DNA of 64,000 bases, from positions 62,001-126,000 of the forward strand of contig JASAND010021336.1 of assembly GCA_030248195.1 (NCBI GenBank), read 5' to 3'. Every line of letters starts with the position of its first letter. Positions within the stretch are counted from its first letter, which is position 1. This DNA comes from Trissonchulus latispiculum (Eukaryota > Nematoda > Enoplea > Enoplida > Ironidae). A program made the position numbers and the translations under genes. The notes beneath the pieces are model-generated. The model worked only from the letters and a program-made list of their open reading frames with translations, did no database searches and was not told the origin of the DNA. This document shows positions 1 to 9,502 of this stretch, one piece after another.

Positions 1-650
1 AGAATTGAAGTATACAACTTAGAGATTCTCTTTGCAGTAGGAATTAGTACACCCCCCTTCTTTCCCCCAACCATACACTAATGAAAAACCAAGTTAACGA
101 GGCTTTGAATACAGTAAAGATTTTAATCACACTCTACCCAAATATTTTGAATACATTCCGATGTTGGGGAAGGGCTCAACAAAAATTTTGCTACCACAGT
201 CAAGTACCGTATATGCATATAGAATGAATAAATTACAACAGTACAGCTCCTTGTAAAGTACAATTTTTATCAAAGATCACATTAACAAAATGATTGTATA
301 TATTTTGGGAAAGCTTTATATGAAAATTTAGTGATTTGTCTTTTAAAAAACTGGACTTTATCGCGAGCTGTACTATCAACAGTTCACAATATATAACTGA
401 AACGTCCAGTCCACTCAACATTTGGACCAGTGACGCCGTGGAGCCTCAACGGCCTCCATATCCAAGAATTGCTCCACACTTTTTCGTTTCCCTGTCTTCC
501 TTTTCACTGATTACGATGTTGAAGACCCCTGATTTACCTTTCCTGCTGCACCAGAGCCTTTGTCGTCATCCCCCTTGTTAGCCTCCAGTTCGAGAAGGAT
601 ATCACCAATCATCTAAATATCGTCATATCATCTAAATATCATCATATCAC
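1..650. other. No gene seen; short tandem repeat at its right end
   Basis: No reading frame here has recognisable protein character. A short imperfect repeat of a CTAAATATC-ATCATATCA unit occupies about 601-657. I could not find a Polinton terminal inverted repeat here by comparing it with the sequence to the right of 15.36 kb, so the left end of the element is unplaced. It may lie in this stretch, in 1.05-2.08 kb, or outside the window. Confidence 0.5.
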
Positions 651-759
651 CTAAATCCACCAATCTGCGCCACTCCTCCTTGTTATAACCAACTCCAAAC
701 AACCGGCTAGAAAAACCTGCCCCTCCGTTGGTAAAAATCCACCATGCTCGAATGTGGAC

Positions 760-1044
760 CTACTGCCTTCCCTGATAGGTAGAGATGGTAATCCACTCTC
801 TGTGACCAAGCATGACGCCATCCATTCTCCCCATCTCCTCTTCTCGCACCAGCTTTGAGGTAACCATTTCTTCACTGTCGAGCACCTTCGAAAATTCATC
901 TTGAGTGAGAGTGATACACTGTTCTTGACCATCGGCACGCTCAGTTCTCAGCTGTACAGATACGGGTTTGTTGTCCAGAGATAGAAGCTCCACGGACTTG
1001 TTGGCTGATAAAACGAACTGAGCAATAACTTTTCCTTTAGACAT
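760..1044 (-). CDS. Small uncharacterised protein, probably Polinton-encoded
   Basis: An intact 94-codon frame starts at an ATG, with MSKGKVIAQF at its N-terminus. It is a soluble, mixed-charge protein with no membrane segment. A stretch of the type ISL-T-x-(D/E)-E-F near residues 44-52 (CITLTQDEFSKVL), followed by a C-terminal ITIS strand, loosely recalls the single-stranded DNA-binding fold of transcription coactivator PC4. I would not assign that function on this evidence. It shares the minus strand with the capsid block but is separated from the protease gene by about 1 kb of non-coding sequence. It may be a terminal accessory gene of the Polinton or an unrelated fragment. Confidence 0.5.
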   Translation of the reverse strand: MSKGKVIAQFVLSANKSVELLSLDNKPVSVQLRTERADGQEQCITLTQDEFSKVLDSEEMVTSKLVREEEMGRMDGVMLGHREWITISTYQGRQ

Positions 1045-1049
1045 GGCAG

Positions 1050-2080
1050 TACCGTTAGAAATTAAGAAACACTTCAGAAGTCAGTTGAGTAAAACGAATG
1101 TTTCGAAGCACGAATGCAAAGTCTTAAATACTGCTACTTGAAGGCTGTGAATTAGGTTACTGTAACAAATACAAAAGAAGTTGAGAAGTTTATCGGTGTT
1201 ACGTTTACTTAAAATATCGAACACCCATAAGTGGAATTCAACGTAACCTCAAGTTAATTTCGTTCTAATTTTAAATCAGTTACATAACTGTTCTGCAAAA
1301 CTGAATCATTTTAAAGTATCATAAAATTTTAACAGTGTGAAACTATAAACTGAGACAACAAAGAGTAACCATTAGTTTGTGGATCCTATGTCGACAGCAA
1401 ATTAGTACAATTGCATCACCTAACGACGTACATTAATGACATCACACACTTCGAATTTAGCTAGCTCAAAGCATACCAAGGTGTCTTCGTTTGCCCTCTA
1501 GCTAACGACTAACACAAATTCACTGAATTCAGTTCACTGAAGTAGCAAACTAACCTAAATTGCTCCTATATAAAGAGGCATTTCCATCAGAAAGGCACAA
1601 ACTCTCAGCCACTGCTGCTAACTGAACACCTGTATACTTTTTATCTTAGAGTTTATCTTGAGCCACAATCTCTCATTTACTATAGATTACTGTGCAACTG
1701 TATACTTTTATCATTGACTGAATCTGGACAAATATTGATTTCTTAAGATTCGAATGATCTGATGCAAACTCAGAGTAAGTGTCACTGTAGGTGTCTATTA
1801 GTTTTCGAACCCTCATTTTAGCAGGAAGGAGAAGTAAACCTGTACAAACTGCTTCTCAAAGTAATTCTACCTCAATCAAGTGGTAAAAAGTATCAATTTT
1901 GACGTGAATTTAAATTCAGATGCTAAGATCCGATGAGTTTTGTTATAGCTTGAGGTTGGGGGGGAGGACTTTCTCATTACCCAGGTGTGTACTTTTTATT
2001 AATCCATCCTAACCAACTACAAGTTTCCAATACGTTTTTAATAAAAGCATCTAGCATGACAAACAATTTAGCTAAAGCAA
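1050..2080. other. Non-coding stretch between the first small gene and the protease
   Basis: No convincing reading frame occurs on either strand. The stretch contains a plus-strand TATA-type promoter at 1567-1574 and a run of G with a CCCAGGTG-like tract near 1951-1986 that resembles the ends of the hAT-type insertions elsewhere in the element, but no matching partner end was found. A Polinton terminal repeat could lie here. Confidence 0.45.
1567..1574 (+). promoter_or_regulatory. TATA-box promoter candidate with no ORF downstream
   Basis: A perfect TATATAAA is followed about 20-25 bases later by CCATCAG, a fair arthropod initiator (TCAGT-like). No plus-strand reading frame follows within 400 bases, so the transcript, if any, is non-coding or belongs to a lost gene. 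Confidence 0.4.
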
Positions 2081-2500
2081 TCACCGTAGTTTACAAAGCG
2101 TATCCACCAAATTTTCCACAAATTTGTCATTTTTGTTACATTCTTTCCCGAAAAGCTTTAAAAATTGCTTAAAAGTTCCATACCCTCTACACCGCCACAA
2201 CAAAAACGCAACAGCATATAGACCGCACGCACTACTATCAATGCACTGTAAAGGTATAGTATTATATACACATTGAGTCAGTTTAAGTCCGTATAGTTTA
2301 GGATTCATTCCATAGGAGCAAAAGAATTCCGATTGTCCGTCGATAGGGATATAAATTGCCACCCAATGTCCGGGATGAGAAGAGGGGGCCGTATTTACCA
2401 CAAAACCACCAGGACCATCAAATACCAGTTCATCCTTCGCAAAAACCCCCTTGAAGTTAGGAACCCTTACCAACAACCTTTGAATCTGCAGTGTATTCAT
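2081..2500 (-). CDS. PRO: Adenovirus-type maturation cysteine protease (Polinton PRO)
   Basis: An intact 139-codon frame. Its role by family is to cleave capsid precursor proteins during particle maturation. Residues about 45-51 read GHWVAIYI, matching the catalytic His region of the adenain/C5 family, and about 87-97 read SSACGLYAVAFL, with the nucleophilic Cys. An intervening acidic or amide residue completes the usual triad. The N-terminal LVRVPNFKGVFAKDEL segment is typical of the Polinton version, which is shorter than adenovirus adenain (about 204 residues). It abuts the C-terminal end of the major capsid gene (shared boundary at 2500) on the same strand, as in other Polintons. This is one of the few core genes here without a visible lesion. 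Confidence 0.9.
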   Translation of the reverse strand: MNTLQIQRLLVRVPNFKGVFAKDELVFDGPGGFVVNTAPSSHPGHWVAIYIPIDGQSEFFCSYGMNPKLYGLKLTQCVYNTIPLQCIDSSACGLYAVAFLLWRCRGYGTFKQFLKLFGKECNKNDKFVENLVDTLCKLR

Positions 2501-3794
2501 TAAGCCTTGTAGTCCATCAACAGCTCACGAGACCTTGATATCTCAATGATGCTTTCAAATTCGCCATAGACAATAACATTGATTGTTTGCACCAGATTAC
2601 TAGCAAACTGTAGACTCAGTCGTAAGTTTCCTTGTCTACTCAGTTCCAAATGATGTGAAGTATTACCACAACCGTCTGGAGTTAAGTCGAAGCAGAACAT
2701 TGAGTAACCATTTTGAAAATTAGGATAGCTTATATCTGTTCCAGAATCAGAGTAGGACTTGTTCTTTATGTTAAATAGGTTTGCATATGCTCTGATCATT
2801 CGTTTGTTACTTAGGTTCATAGGACAGCCAGCCACCGGTTCTCCATCAAGAGTTAACTCCAAATGGTCTAGACCAAATGTTTGAAAGTTAAACGGATTGC
2901 TGGTATAGCGCCCATTCATAGCATTATTTGTAATCATTGCAAACACCAACTTCTTCGGTATGCGTCCTGCAAAAAAATTATCTCGCGACGCAGATCGGGT
3001 GTTGAATGGAATAGTAAGCAATTCAATTTCAGTTCCGTTAACTGGATACAAAGCATTCCCAAGAGACAAGGCATTTTCATGAGCTAATGAGATGCTTGGA
3101 GCAATCTGCACATGGCGTATCCAAAGCATAGCTTCATTGATTTCAATTTTAAACTACTGAGTCACATCCTCCCCAGACATTAAACAAAATTCTGGGGAAC
3201 TTCTGACAAGCTTGATCCGAATAGGCACATTACTCAATAGATACTTATCTTGAAAAAACAAATCCACATGAAGAGGTCCGTATAGTTCAAACAGTCTACT
3301 GCCTGCTGTCGTATCCAACGTTTCGCCAAACCAGTATTGCTAGCTGATGCAGCCGCGTTCACATCTTCCATTTCTGTATCTTTATAGTACATGATGGAGT
3401 TTAGTTGGCTTCCTTTTGCATCACTGCCAAAGTTTAACAGAGTTTCAAATGCTGCCTTCCACGGATATGTTCCTGTACTCTGAGTAAGCATTCGATTGCA
3501 TACGTGGACATCCACCTTAGAAAATAGTGCATGTAATAGCATATTGACCGGTGCAACTTTTACGTCATTAGCAAATGCAGTTCCACTACCAGCTAGTACA
3601 ATTTTAACTGCAATATAGAGTCTTGTATCAGACAAATCAGTATAGTGTGGAGATGGCTTATTATCAAACTCAATCGGTCCATCATCTGTAGTATTTGCCA
3701 GGGGATAATAAGGTACATAGTTACTTTTCTCCTGGCTGGTTTGAGTACCGGGTAACTTAAACAGATCCAACTGAGTTGAAACACGATCTTTCAT
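2500..3794 (-). pseudogene. MCP: Major capsid protein, double jelly roll, frameshifted
   Basis: The N-terminal part (3794 down to about 3285) and C-terminal part (3129-2500) match the Polinton major capsid, the family long annotated as F54H12.2-like. N-terminal signs are DLFKLP, GPIEFD near residue 40, and a NMLLHALFSKVDV block. C-terminal signs are KNPFNFQTF-like NPFNFQTFGLDHLEL, YSMFCFDLTPDG and NVIVYGEFESIIEI. The halves are in different frames: the frame changes near 3285 and an in-frame TAG lies at about 3156-3158, so no full-length capsid can be made. The reconstructed length, about 430 codons, is short for a Polinton capsid (roughly 500-650), so an internal deletion is also likely. It lies between the pX-like gene and the protease, the normal order. 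Confidence 0.9.
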
Positions 3795-4221
3795 GAATGA
3801 GTGCCATGACTAAAAATGTCTTGAGCCAGTCGTTTTCTTTTTTGTTTCTTTTTATACCTTTTCTCGAAGAAGGTCTTTTACCAATCAATTTGTCAGCTTT
3901 ACGAACAGTTTTCTGTAACAGCCTGGTTCCTGCTTGTTTTCCCCTAGTCTCTAAGGATTGGACTGGATCCTCCCCTTTTGCAATATCTCTCGCAACATTA
4001 GCACCCGTAAGCAGAGCCTCACGCCCAATCGCTTTAGCACCCGATTTTAATAGTGGACCAACGGTTTTAGTGAAGAATGGAACGACACTGCGGAACAAGC
4101 TACCAAATAGTCCAACTAACCCGTGTCCCTGTTGGACAGAGGGTCCCGAAAAGTATGCAAGATTGCCAGAAGCCTGGTTCGCATAATAGTTATTCACCAC
4201 CTGCTGATTGTGAGGATGCAT
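3757..4221 (-). CDS. pX/pVI-like minor virion protein
   Basis: An intact 154-codon frame starting at ATG 4221. Residues about 30-65 form a glycine-rich, amphipathic and hydrophobic segment (GLVGLFGSLFRSVVPFFTKT) followed by GPLLKSGAKAIGREALLTGA. The C-terminal half is strongly basic with a KRPSSRKGIKRNKK tract. This architecture, a membrane-active segment followed by a nucleic-acid-binding tail, is that of the small minor virion proteins of Polintons and adintoviruses compared with adenovirus pVI and pX. It lies between penton and major capsid on the same strand, and its last codons overlap the capsid start by about 38 bases. Function is inferred from architecture and position; specific homology was not tested. 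Confidence 0.7.
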   Translation of the reverse strand: MHPHNQQVVNNYYANQASGNLAYFSGPSVQQGHGLVGLFGSLFRSVVPFFTKTVGPLLKSGAKAIGREALLTGANVARDIAKGEDPVQSLETRGKQAGTRLLQKTVRKADKLIGKRPSSRKGIKRNKKENDWLKTFLVMALIHERSCFNSVGSV

Positions 4222-4982
4222 TACGATGTCAACAGTTTTGGTCTAATATGAAGCTTCAAAATTAAAGGACTGCTGCTGAGAAATGGGAATGGCGAACCGC
4301 TTGCAGTTCGGATTTGGATATGAACAACTTCAATCGAAGACTTGTTCATATCAAGATAGTAGGGCCTTATATACTTTTCAGAAATACTCACACCTGTAGC
4401 CTTAGCCGATGTATTTACCACACGAAGTAATAGAGCCATAGTATCTCAAACTCTTTGATAATCAACCAAATCCGAGTACACAAGCATGCTATTTTGAACA
4501 CTCCCAAAGTTAGGTGGAAAGTCTGCATAAGTGGACTCAGCATGAAAATGGTAGTAATTTGAACCAGAATTAAAACCAAGGATGTAGGATAGTATAGGAC
4601 TGTGTGAAATGTAATCAAACTCTCTTGGCTCACTATATTTAACTCGATAACGCTTCTTTTCTGGTACCCAATCAATGTGGACTCCCATGCTGTTGAATTG
4701 TTGTAATTGATCAACAAGTTCTTCTGCAGATGAATAATATCCAGATCGAAGCACAATCTTGCCTGTAACTTTATATTCAGATTCTTCACCATCGTGGAAA
4801 TAGATAACAGCATCGGAAGATTGGAATGTTATGAAGGAATTTGGATAAATTAACTCCACTAAGGCTACTTCGTGTTGTCCGTGCAAAATCATTGGTTTAG
4901 CCAATTTCACTCTAAAGTTTGCCAACGTATTATTGGGAAAGTGGTCCATAGAGCTATTGGAAGGTAGAAAGAGATACATCAC
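4221..4982 (-). pseudogene. mCP: Penton (minor capsid, single jelly roll) with one in-frame stop
   Basis: The frame opens with a PSNSSMDHFPNNTLANF segment characteristic of Polinton pentons and runs 178 codons to a TGA at 4446-4448. The same frame then continues for another 74 codons to 4221, ending in the expected VVHIQIRTASGSPFPF and LKLHIR strands. Only this single nonsense codon interrupts it; there is no frameshift. The complete length of about 253 codons fits the family. The penton forms the capsid vertices. Its end meets the start of the pX-like gene at 4221, a tight junction typical of this block. Confidence 0.9.
4368..4374 (-). promoter_or_regulatory. TATA box upstream of the pX-like gene
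   Basis: TATATAAGG on the minus strand lies about 147 bases before the pX-like start, inside the 3' part of the penton gene. Two further minus-strand TATATAA boxes precede other genes of this element (8865-8871, 9394-9400), which suggests separate late-type promoters for gene groups. Confidence 0.4.
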
Positions 4983-5070
4983 GCAAGACTTACAATGTCG
5001 GTTTCTTGGACATATGAATTAAACTTTGTTGGATATCCTTGCCACTTGATAAGGTACTCAATACCTTGAG

Positions 5071-5478
5071 CAGGCGCGTAGCCAGGGGGGGGATGGGGGG
5101 AATCCCCCCCCCCGAAATTGTGTTGCCCCCCAGGAATTTTTTCCTGCTATGTGTAATAAGGCCCATTTTTCAAAAAATTTTCGCGCCTTCGGCGCGAAAT
5201 AAGTGCATTGTACCGTTATAATACGTATTTCGCGCTTAAAAACGAGTACCAATTACTCTATTTGGTGTACGTCTATTTGACCACCTTCTGCATCATTTGG
5301 GTGCATGAACACGAACTGCGCCTTAAAAATTATTGTAATTTCTACAAATACTCTGTAAAAATTCCACGAAGGTCACGAAATAGAAAAATTTCTCAGCTTC
5401 TGGGGGTTCCACCCCCCCAGACCCCCCGCAAATAATTTGCATTCCCCCTCCCGAAATTTTTTTCTGGCTACGCTAGTG
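5071..5478. mobile_element. hAT-type non-autonomous element, 408 bp, 8-bp TSD
   Basis: It is flanked by a perfect 8-bp direct repeat ACCTTGAG (5063-5070 and 5479-5486). The ends form an inverted repeat beginning with CA: CAGGCGCGTAGCCAG on the left, and the complement of the right end reads CACTAGCGTAGCCAG, 12 of 15 matching. Poly-C/poly-G tracts lie just inside both ends. An 8-bp duplication with CA termini is the signature of hAT transposition. It carries no transposase. It sits between the penton start and the integrase stop and damages neither. Confidence 0.85.
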
Positions 5479-5491
5479 ACCTTGAGTACCT

Positions 5492-6460
5492 TTACGTGTT
5501 CGCAAAATGCAAAATCTTTTCAATCTTCCAGATATTGTTTGAGTCTTTGTCAACTGGTTGAAGTTCTTGTGCAACAAACTTCCCTTTTATAATTTCATCC
5601 ATGAGATCTTTTAGGATATAGCGATTTGGATTGCCAGGTATAACCTCACTAATCTTGAACAATTCTTCAGTATAGTTTGGTAGATAACCCTTCTCAAACA
5701 GTGCCTTCACTTTGCTCATTCTAACCGGCTGTCCTTCATACAACCTGTCTTCCTTCTTCACCTTCTTCCTTTTGTACAAATTGCTATATACAGTTGCTTC
5801 GTTTGAGACGCTCACATCCCTCGGTGCCATCTTTATACTTCTGTGTTCACGGGAATTGTAAGTTTGAAGCATATCAGGCAAAACTTCCAACCATCTATAA
5901 GTATTTTTTGCTGTAAAATATCGATACAACAAATTTTTTAAGGTTCTGTTGAATCTTTCTATGGTGGCGCTTTTGTGAACACTGTAAGTGGAAAAGTGAT
6001 CAATGTCGTTCACGTTGAGTAACTGTTGGAAGTTGTGGTTGTAAAACTCCTTTCCACGATCAGTTTCCAACTTTTCAGGCCTTCGAATCGTTTGAATGAG
6101 AATATTCTGTTAAGCTTCCGTAACATCTTTCCCGCTTTTTGTTCTCACAGGCTTAGCCCAGGCATATTTAGAAAAAAAATTAATCACTGTCAGTATATAG
6201 CGAAATCCATCGTTGTATTTAGCTATGTTACCCATCTCACAGAGATCAGAAGCCCACTGCGCATCAATTCCACTGACATAGACTCTAGGTTCAATGCTTA
6301 GCTTCTTCCTTGCTTGTTTATGAAGAGTATATGGATCCTGTCGAAGTAGCCATTCTTTGACCTTGTGTTTGTCTTTGACTGTTTTCACAAGGCGAGATAC
6401 TCCTGAATAGGCAGTAGGTAGTCCAGGAGTATAATAGAGGTGACTCAAAGTTGCATCCAT
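5492..6460 (-). pseudogene. INT: Polinton integrase (rve/DDE family) with in-frame stop
   Basis: A retroviral-type integrase, the enzyme that inserts the element into host DNA. The first part (6460-6110) holds the first catalytic Asp in QWASDL. The second part (6070-5492) holds the second Asp in ETDRGKEF and the catalytic Glu in TIERFNRTLK, followed by a C-terminal chromo-like region with RMSKVKALFEKGY and RYILKDL. Both parts are in one frame and are separated by a single TAA at 6110-6112. The N-terminal zinc-binding portion is not clearly present upstream of 6460, so the 5' end may also be eroded. All three catalytic acidic residues remain visible. Confidence 0.92.
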
Positions 6461-7028
6461 CTAAATCTTTTGGATTTAGGTTCAAAACGTGCTGGTCAAT
6501 CGTCCTGTCGTTTCCGTTCTGCAAAATTACAAATTTTTGCTTTTTTGATCAAGGATCCTCCTTTAGACTTGGTGCGCTTTCCTTCAACTTGATGTTCACC
6601 AATCCATTTGGGTTGATGACTTGTATGGAATCAATGTTCAGTAGTAGGTCGTTTTGATGAATAGTTTTCAGGATCCAACCGTCGTTTACCTAAATACTTT
6701 GGTCTTACCAGCTGCTTTGCGATCAATCGTCTTTTCTGCAGGTATTGCCTTGCTGCCAGTTGCTTTCTCTGCCAGCGTTTATGTAAGCTCTTTTGAATAC
6801 TGGTACCTATTTTTCCTGAATGCAGTCCTTTTATAGCTTCATCAGGTGTTGGACTTGCTTCACGTTTCCGAGATGGTTTATCTACCTGCATTTCTTCAAG
6901 AGCAGCTTGAAATATGGTCTGACCAGGTTCTCCTGTGGTACCAGTAAGGTGGGATTCAACCAAATTCACTATGTTTGTGTTACGTACTCGCACGTTGTGG
7001 AAAAGGATTTTACCAGAATCATTCCAAG

Positions 7029-8237
7029 CACACCTGGGCAATGGGGGGGGGACGGGGGGTGGCCACCCCAGGTCTCTAATACGCACCGAAATGATACCTA
7101 TATGATTTCTTGGAATAATTGACGCACCAAACTGATACGTATATGATTCTATAAAGATTTGGACTCGAAGCCAAATTTGACTTATTTACGCATTTGTTTC
7201 CACAAATTAGATTCTTCCATCTCCACACAGTTTTGACTTGCCGGCGCACCGAATTTGGCTTACCGAAGCACCGGATTCTGCCTCTGACGCACCGAATTTG
7301 ACTTGCCAACGCACCGGAGTCGCCTTCTGACGCACCGAATTTTGCTTACCGACGCACCGGATTCGTTCTCTGACGCACCGAATTTGACTTGCCAACGCAC
7401 CGGAGTCGCCCTCTGACGCACCGAATTTGGCTTACCGACGCACCGGATTTCGGTTATCTACGCACCGGATTTGATCTAACTGCGCACCAGATTTGACCTA
7501 CTGACGCACCGGATATGGATTTTATTGCATTTGTGTCAAACACTAACTGATAATTTACACAAAAATTTTGTTTGCACACTGAACCTGATGCAAGCCTGAT
7601 ACAGTTTGATTAACCTTCAGCAAAAAGAAACATTGTGCAAAAGTTGCTGGAAAACTTGTTTCAAAAGCGATCTTTTTAAAAATGAGGCTACGCCTCCAAA
7701 CCCCTCCCGTCTTATTCTTACTCATTGATGATTGCTACGATACCTGAAAAACTAATATTTTATAAGAGTAAAGGCAGATGTAGCAGAAGGCTAGTCTTGC
7801 AGATTTAGCCATTGAAAAAATATACCATATTCGCTATGAGCAAATATAATGAGCGAATAAGCGAATATAATGAGCAAATAAGCGAATAATGTTACAACAA
7901 CTGGCCATACTTTATCTCATTAATTGATCGAGGAAATGCTCTAAATTAATTCCCGGGAGTAGTCTAAACTGCAAAAATTCTTCAACTTCTGAGGGGCACT
8001 GCCCCCCAGACCCCGCGTAGTTACCTTCGTGAATTTAATGTTTAGTTTTCATAACCTTAGGTTAAATAATTGAATAATTACAGCTTTCTGTAAATAGACA
8101 ATCGACTATCCACAGTGTTATTTTTTTCAAATAAAAGCTTGTGGTCTGAAATTGCGCACCAAAACATATAGTACCCATTTCGAGGAAAACGCACCGGATT
8201 TCCACCCCCCGTCCGAGAAAAAGTCTGCCCAGGTATG
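7029..8237. mobile_element. hAT-type non-autonomous element with internal tandem repeats, 1209 bp
   Basis: A perfect 8-bp target duplication ATTCCAAG lies at 7021-7028 and 8238-8245. The left end starts CACACCTGGGCA and the complement of the right end starts CATACCTGGGCA. A second block, GGACGGGGGGTGG, sits a few bases inside both ends, giving inverted repeats of about 30 bp. No transposase frame is present. The interior has the tandem array described separately and AT-rich filler. A GCCCCCCAGACCCC tract near 8001 recalls the 408-bp element at 5071, so the two may be related families. Confidence 0.88.
7215..7515. repeat. Tandem array of a GACGCACCGAATTTG-type unit
   Basis: Roughly ten imperfect copies of a unit with the core ACGCACCG(A/G)ATT, about 22-30 bases apart, lie inside the 1209-bp hAT-type element. 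Alternating variants (…GCACCGAATTTG… and …GCACCGGATT…) give a two-unit higher-order period. The isolated GCACCGGATTTCC near 8190 and GCACCGAAATG near 7083 are outlying copies. Internal minisatellites are common in non-autonomous DNA transposons. Confidence 0.85.
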
Positions 8238-8572
8238 ATTCCAAGTAAGCACGTCTGGATTTCTGAAGAGCTGACCTGTTACTGCTGTCAATTCCTGTTC
8301 GTCAATCATTGGTTCATCATCAGAGAAACTGGCAAAATCAACGTCGTCAAATGTTTTTGGCACAATTGCTTCAGGTTGAGGATTTATTTTTAGTGTTTTA
8401 CCAAGATAATGTCTACATTGTGATAACACCTTTTGAAACTTCTTCAAAGCTTCATCACTTCCTTTATGCAATAGAATATTGTCCATATCAGTCCTTAGTT
8501 GTGTCAGTTTGTTAGCAACCGGTTTCTTCCAGTTGCTATCATATGGGACTAGTTTCATTTTCCTGAAGCTTG

Positions 8573-8782
8573 TCATCTTCCCAGTAAAGACCCAATCGCA
8601 CCTGCAATTGCGGGCATGAGAGCAAGCAAAAAGTTACCACCACTTTGTACAATCAGTCTGCGTTTGTGTTTTATACCACTTCTAGGACTAGTTATTTTTC
8701 TAAGAATCTGCTTAAATCGACTTAGGTGTTTCTTTTGCTCCACAGTTACAGGAACATTTCCCTTCAAGATGTTGACTCGCAT
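8573..8782 (-). CDS. Small basic protein with hydrophobic Gly-rich C-terminus, Polinton-type
   Basis: An intact 69-codon frame. The N-terminal part is basic (QKKHLSRFKQILRKI, then KHKRRLIVQSGG) and the last 20 residues are hydrophobic with small residues (LLALMPAIAGAIGSLLG). Short proteins of this design, with an RRxxxQSGGF-like hinge before a hydrophobic tail, recur next to the ATPase in animal Polintons and have been compared with adenoviral core or membrane-active peptides. A minus-strand TATATAAAA box sits about 85 bases upstream at 8865-8871. It overlaps the start of the split gene by four bases, suggesting shared expression. Confidence 0.65.
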   Translation of the reverse strand: MRVNILKGNVPVTVEQKKHLSRFKQILRKITSPRSGIKHKRRLIVQSGGNFLLALMPAIAGAIGSLLGR

Positions 8783-8864
8783 ATACAGCGATGAAAATCA
8801 TCACTAGCGCAATTAGCAGAGATTTGCGATGGCCACGAGGTGTTTCAGCAACCGACTTTAGCTT

Positions 8865-8871
8865 TTATATA
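8865..8871 (-). promoter_or_regulatory. TATA box for the small basic protein gene
   Basis: TATATAAAAG on the minus strand lies 83 bases ahead of the ATG at 8782 in a gene-free gap, a suitable place for an RNA polymerase II core promoter driving the small protein and possibly the split gene behind it. Confidence 0.55.
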
Positions 8872-8940
8872 GTGTTTCCGCAGGCGAAATATACCCATAC
8901 TGATAATTACAACAAACTTAACGTGAATAAAATAAAATTT

Positions 8941-9356
8941 TCACTTGCTTATATAGGCTACGGGCTCTTCACCAGGTAGAAAGCCGCTAACAACTCGAGT
9001 CTGATCGTGAGACTCTGGTTTAAAGTCAAGTAGCAGATAGGAATTGGGTTATTATAGTGGTGGCTATACTTTGTGAAAATGTTTGCCAGCACCTCTGCAG
9101 ACGCACTCATCAAATCATCTAGGACTATGAGCATATTTCCTTCCTTTAGAAGCTCCTCTTCCGGCAGTCCTTGTCTAAATTCATAGTCTAGTTTGCTGTA
9201 AAGTGGTTGCCATACACTGTAGCACCAAACAATTCTCGTGGATGGGTCTTTCATTAGATATCGACTTTGTAACAGTTTTGAAGTAAACTGAGACTTGCCA
9301 CTACCAGAGGGTCCTACCACTAACATACTAAAAGGACACTTAAGACGCACGTCCAT
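8941..9356 (-). pseudogene. ATP: FtsK/HerA-type genome-packaging ATPase with internal deletion
   Basis: The N-terminal part begins MDVRLKCPFSM and shows Walker A (GPSGSGKS, residues about 15-22) and Walker B (MLIVLDDLM, about 78-86). This is the A32-like ATPase that pumps the genome into Polinton capsids. After about residue 107 the frame is wrong. The true C-terminal segment (LLLDFKPESHDQTR type, ending with a TGA at 8941-8943) follows in another frame, while the central region usually found between the two is absent. The gene is therefore missing roughly 90-100 codons as well as being frame-shifted at the junction, and totals about 138 codons against the usual 220-250. Confidence 0.88.
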
Positions 9357-9393
9357 ATTTTATTTACAGTAGTTTTACACATACAATAATTGC

Positions 9394-9400
9394 TTATATA
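9394..9400 (-). promoter_or_regulatory. TATA box for the ATPase gene
   Basis: TATATAAG on the minus strand lies 38 bases upstream of the ATPase ATG at 9356, close to the ideal core-promoter distance. Together with the box at 8865-8871 it supports individually promoted minus-strand genes. Confidence 0.6.
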
Positions 9401-9502
9401 TGCACACTGTCAACAGCTTTTCTCCATTCAATGGGGAACATTACGTAATCCTTTAAAATAGCAAGATAAATTAAAGGACGCCATATGGTTCTACAGTTAA
9501 AG

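Larger units (their letters stand above)
6631..8576 (-). pseudogene. Uncharacterised Polinton protein (PY-like) split by a hAT insertion
   Basis: The N-terminal half reads from ATG 8576 to the insertion boundary at 8246 and starts with a KMKLVPYDSNW segment typical of a conserved Polinton protein of unknown function. The C-terminal half reads from 7020 to 6631 and is basic, with RKREASPTPDEAIKGLHSGK and runs of KR. Taking out 7029-8237 plus one 8-bp target copy (1217 bases in total) puts the two halves in the same frame, so the insertion is the only visible lesion in a gene of roughly 240 codons. The basic tail suggests nucleic-acid or core binding. The name PY-like rests on recalled gene content of other Polintons and is tentative. 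Confidence 0.7.

Noticed and set aside
651..938. A second small gene overlapping 760-1044 in another frame
   Set aside because: It is a shadow of the better-formed frame: no conserved-looking composition, and its start lies inside the other gene.
7215..7515. CRISPR-like repeat array
   Set aside because: Units are imperfect, contiguous and lack unique spacers; the sequence is eukaryotic and the array sits inside a hAT-type transposon.
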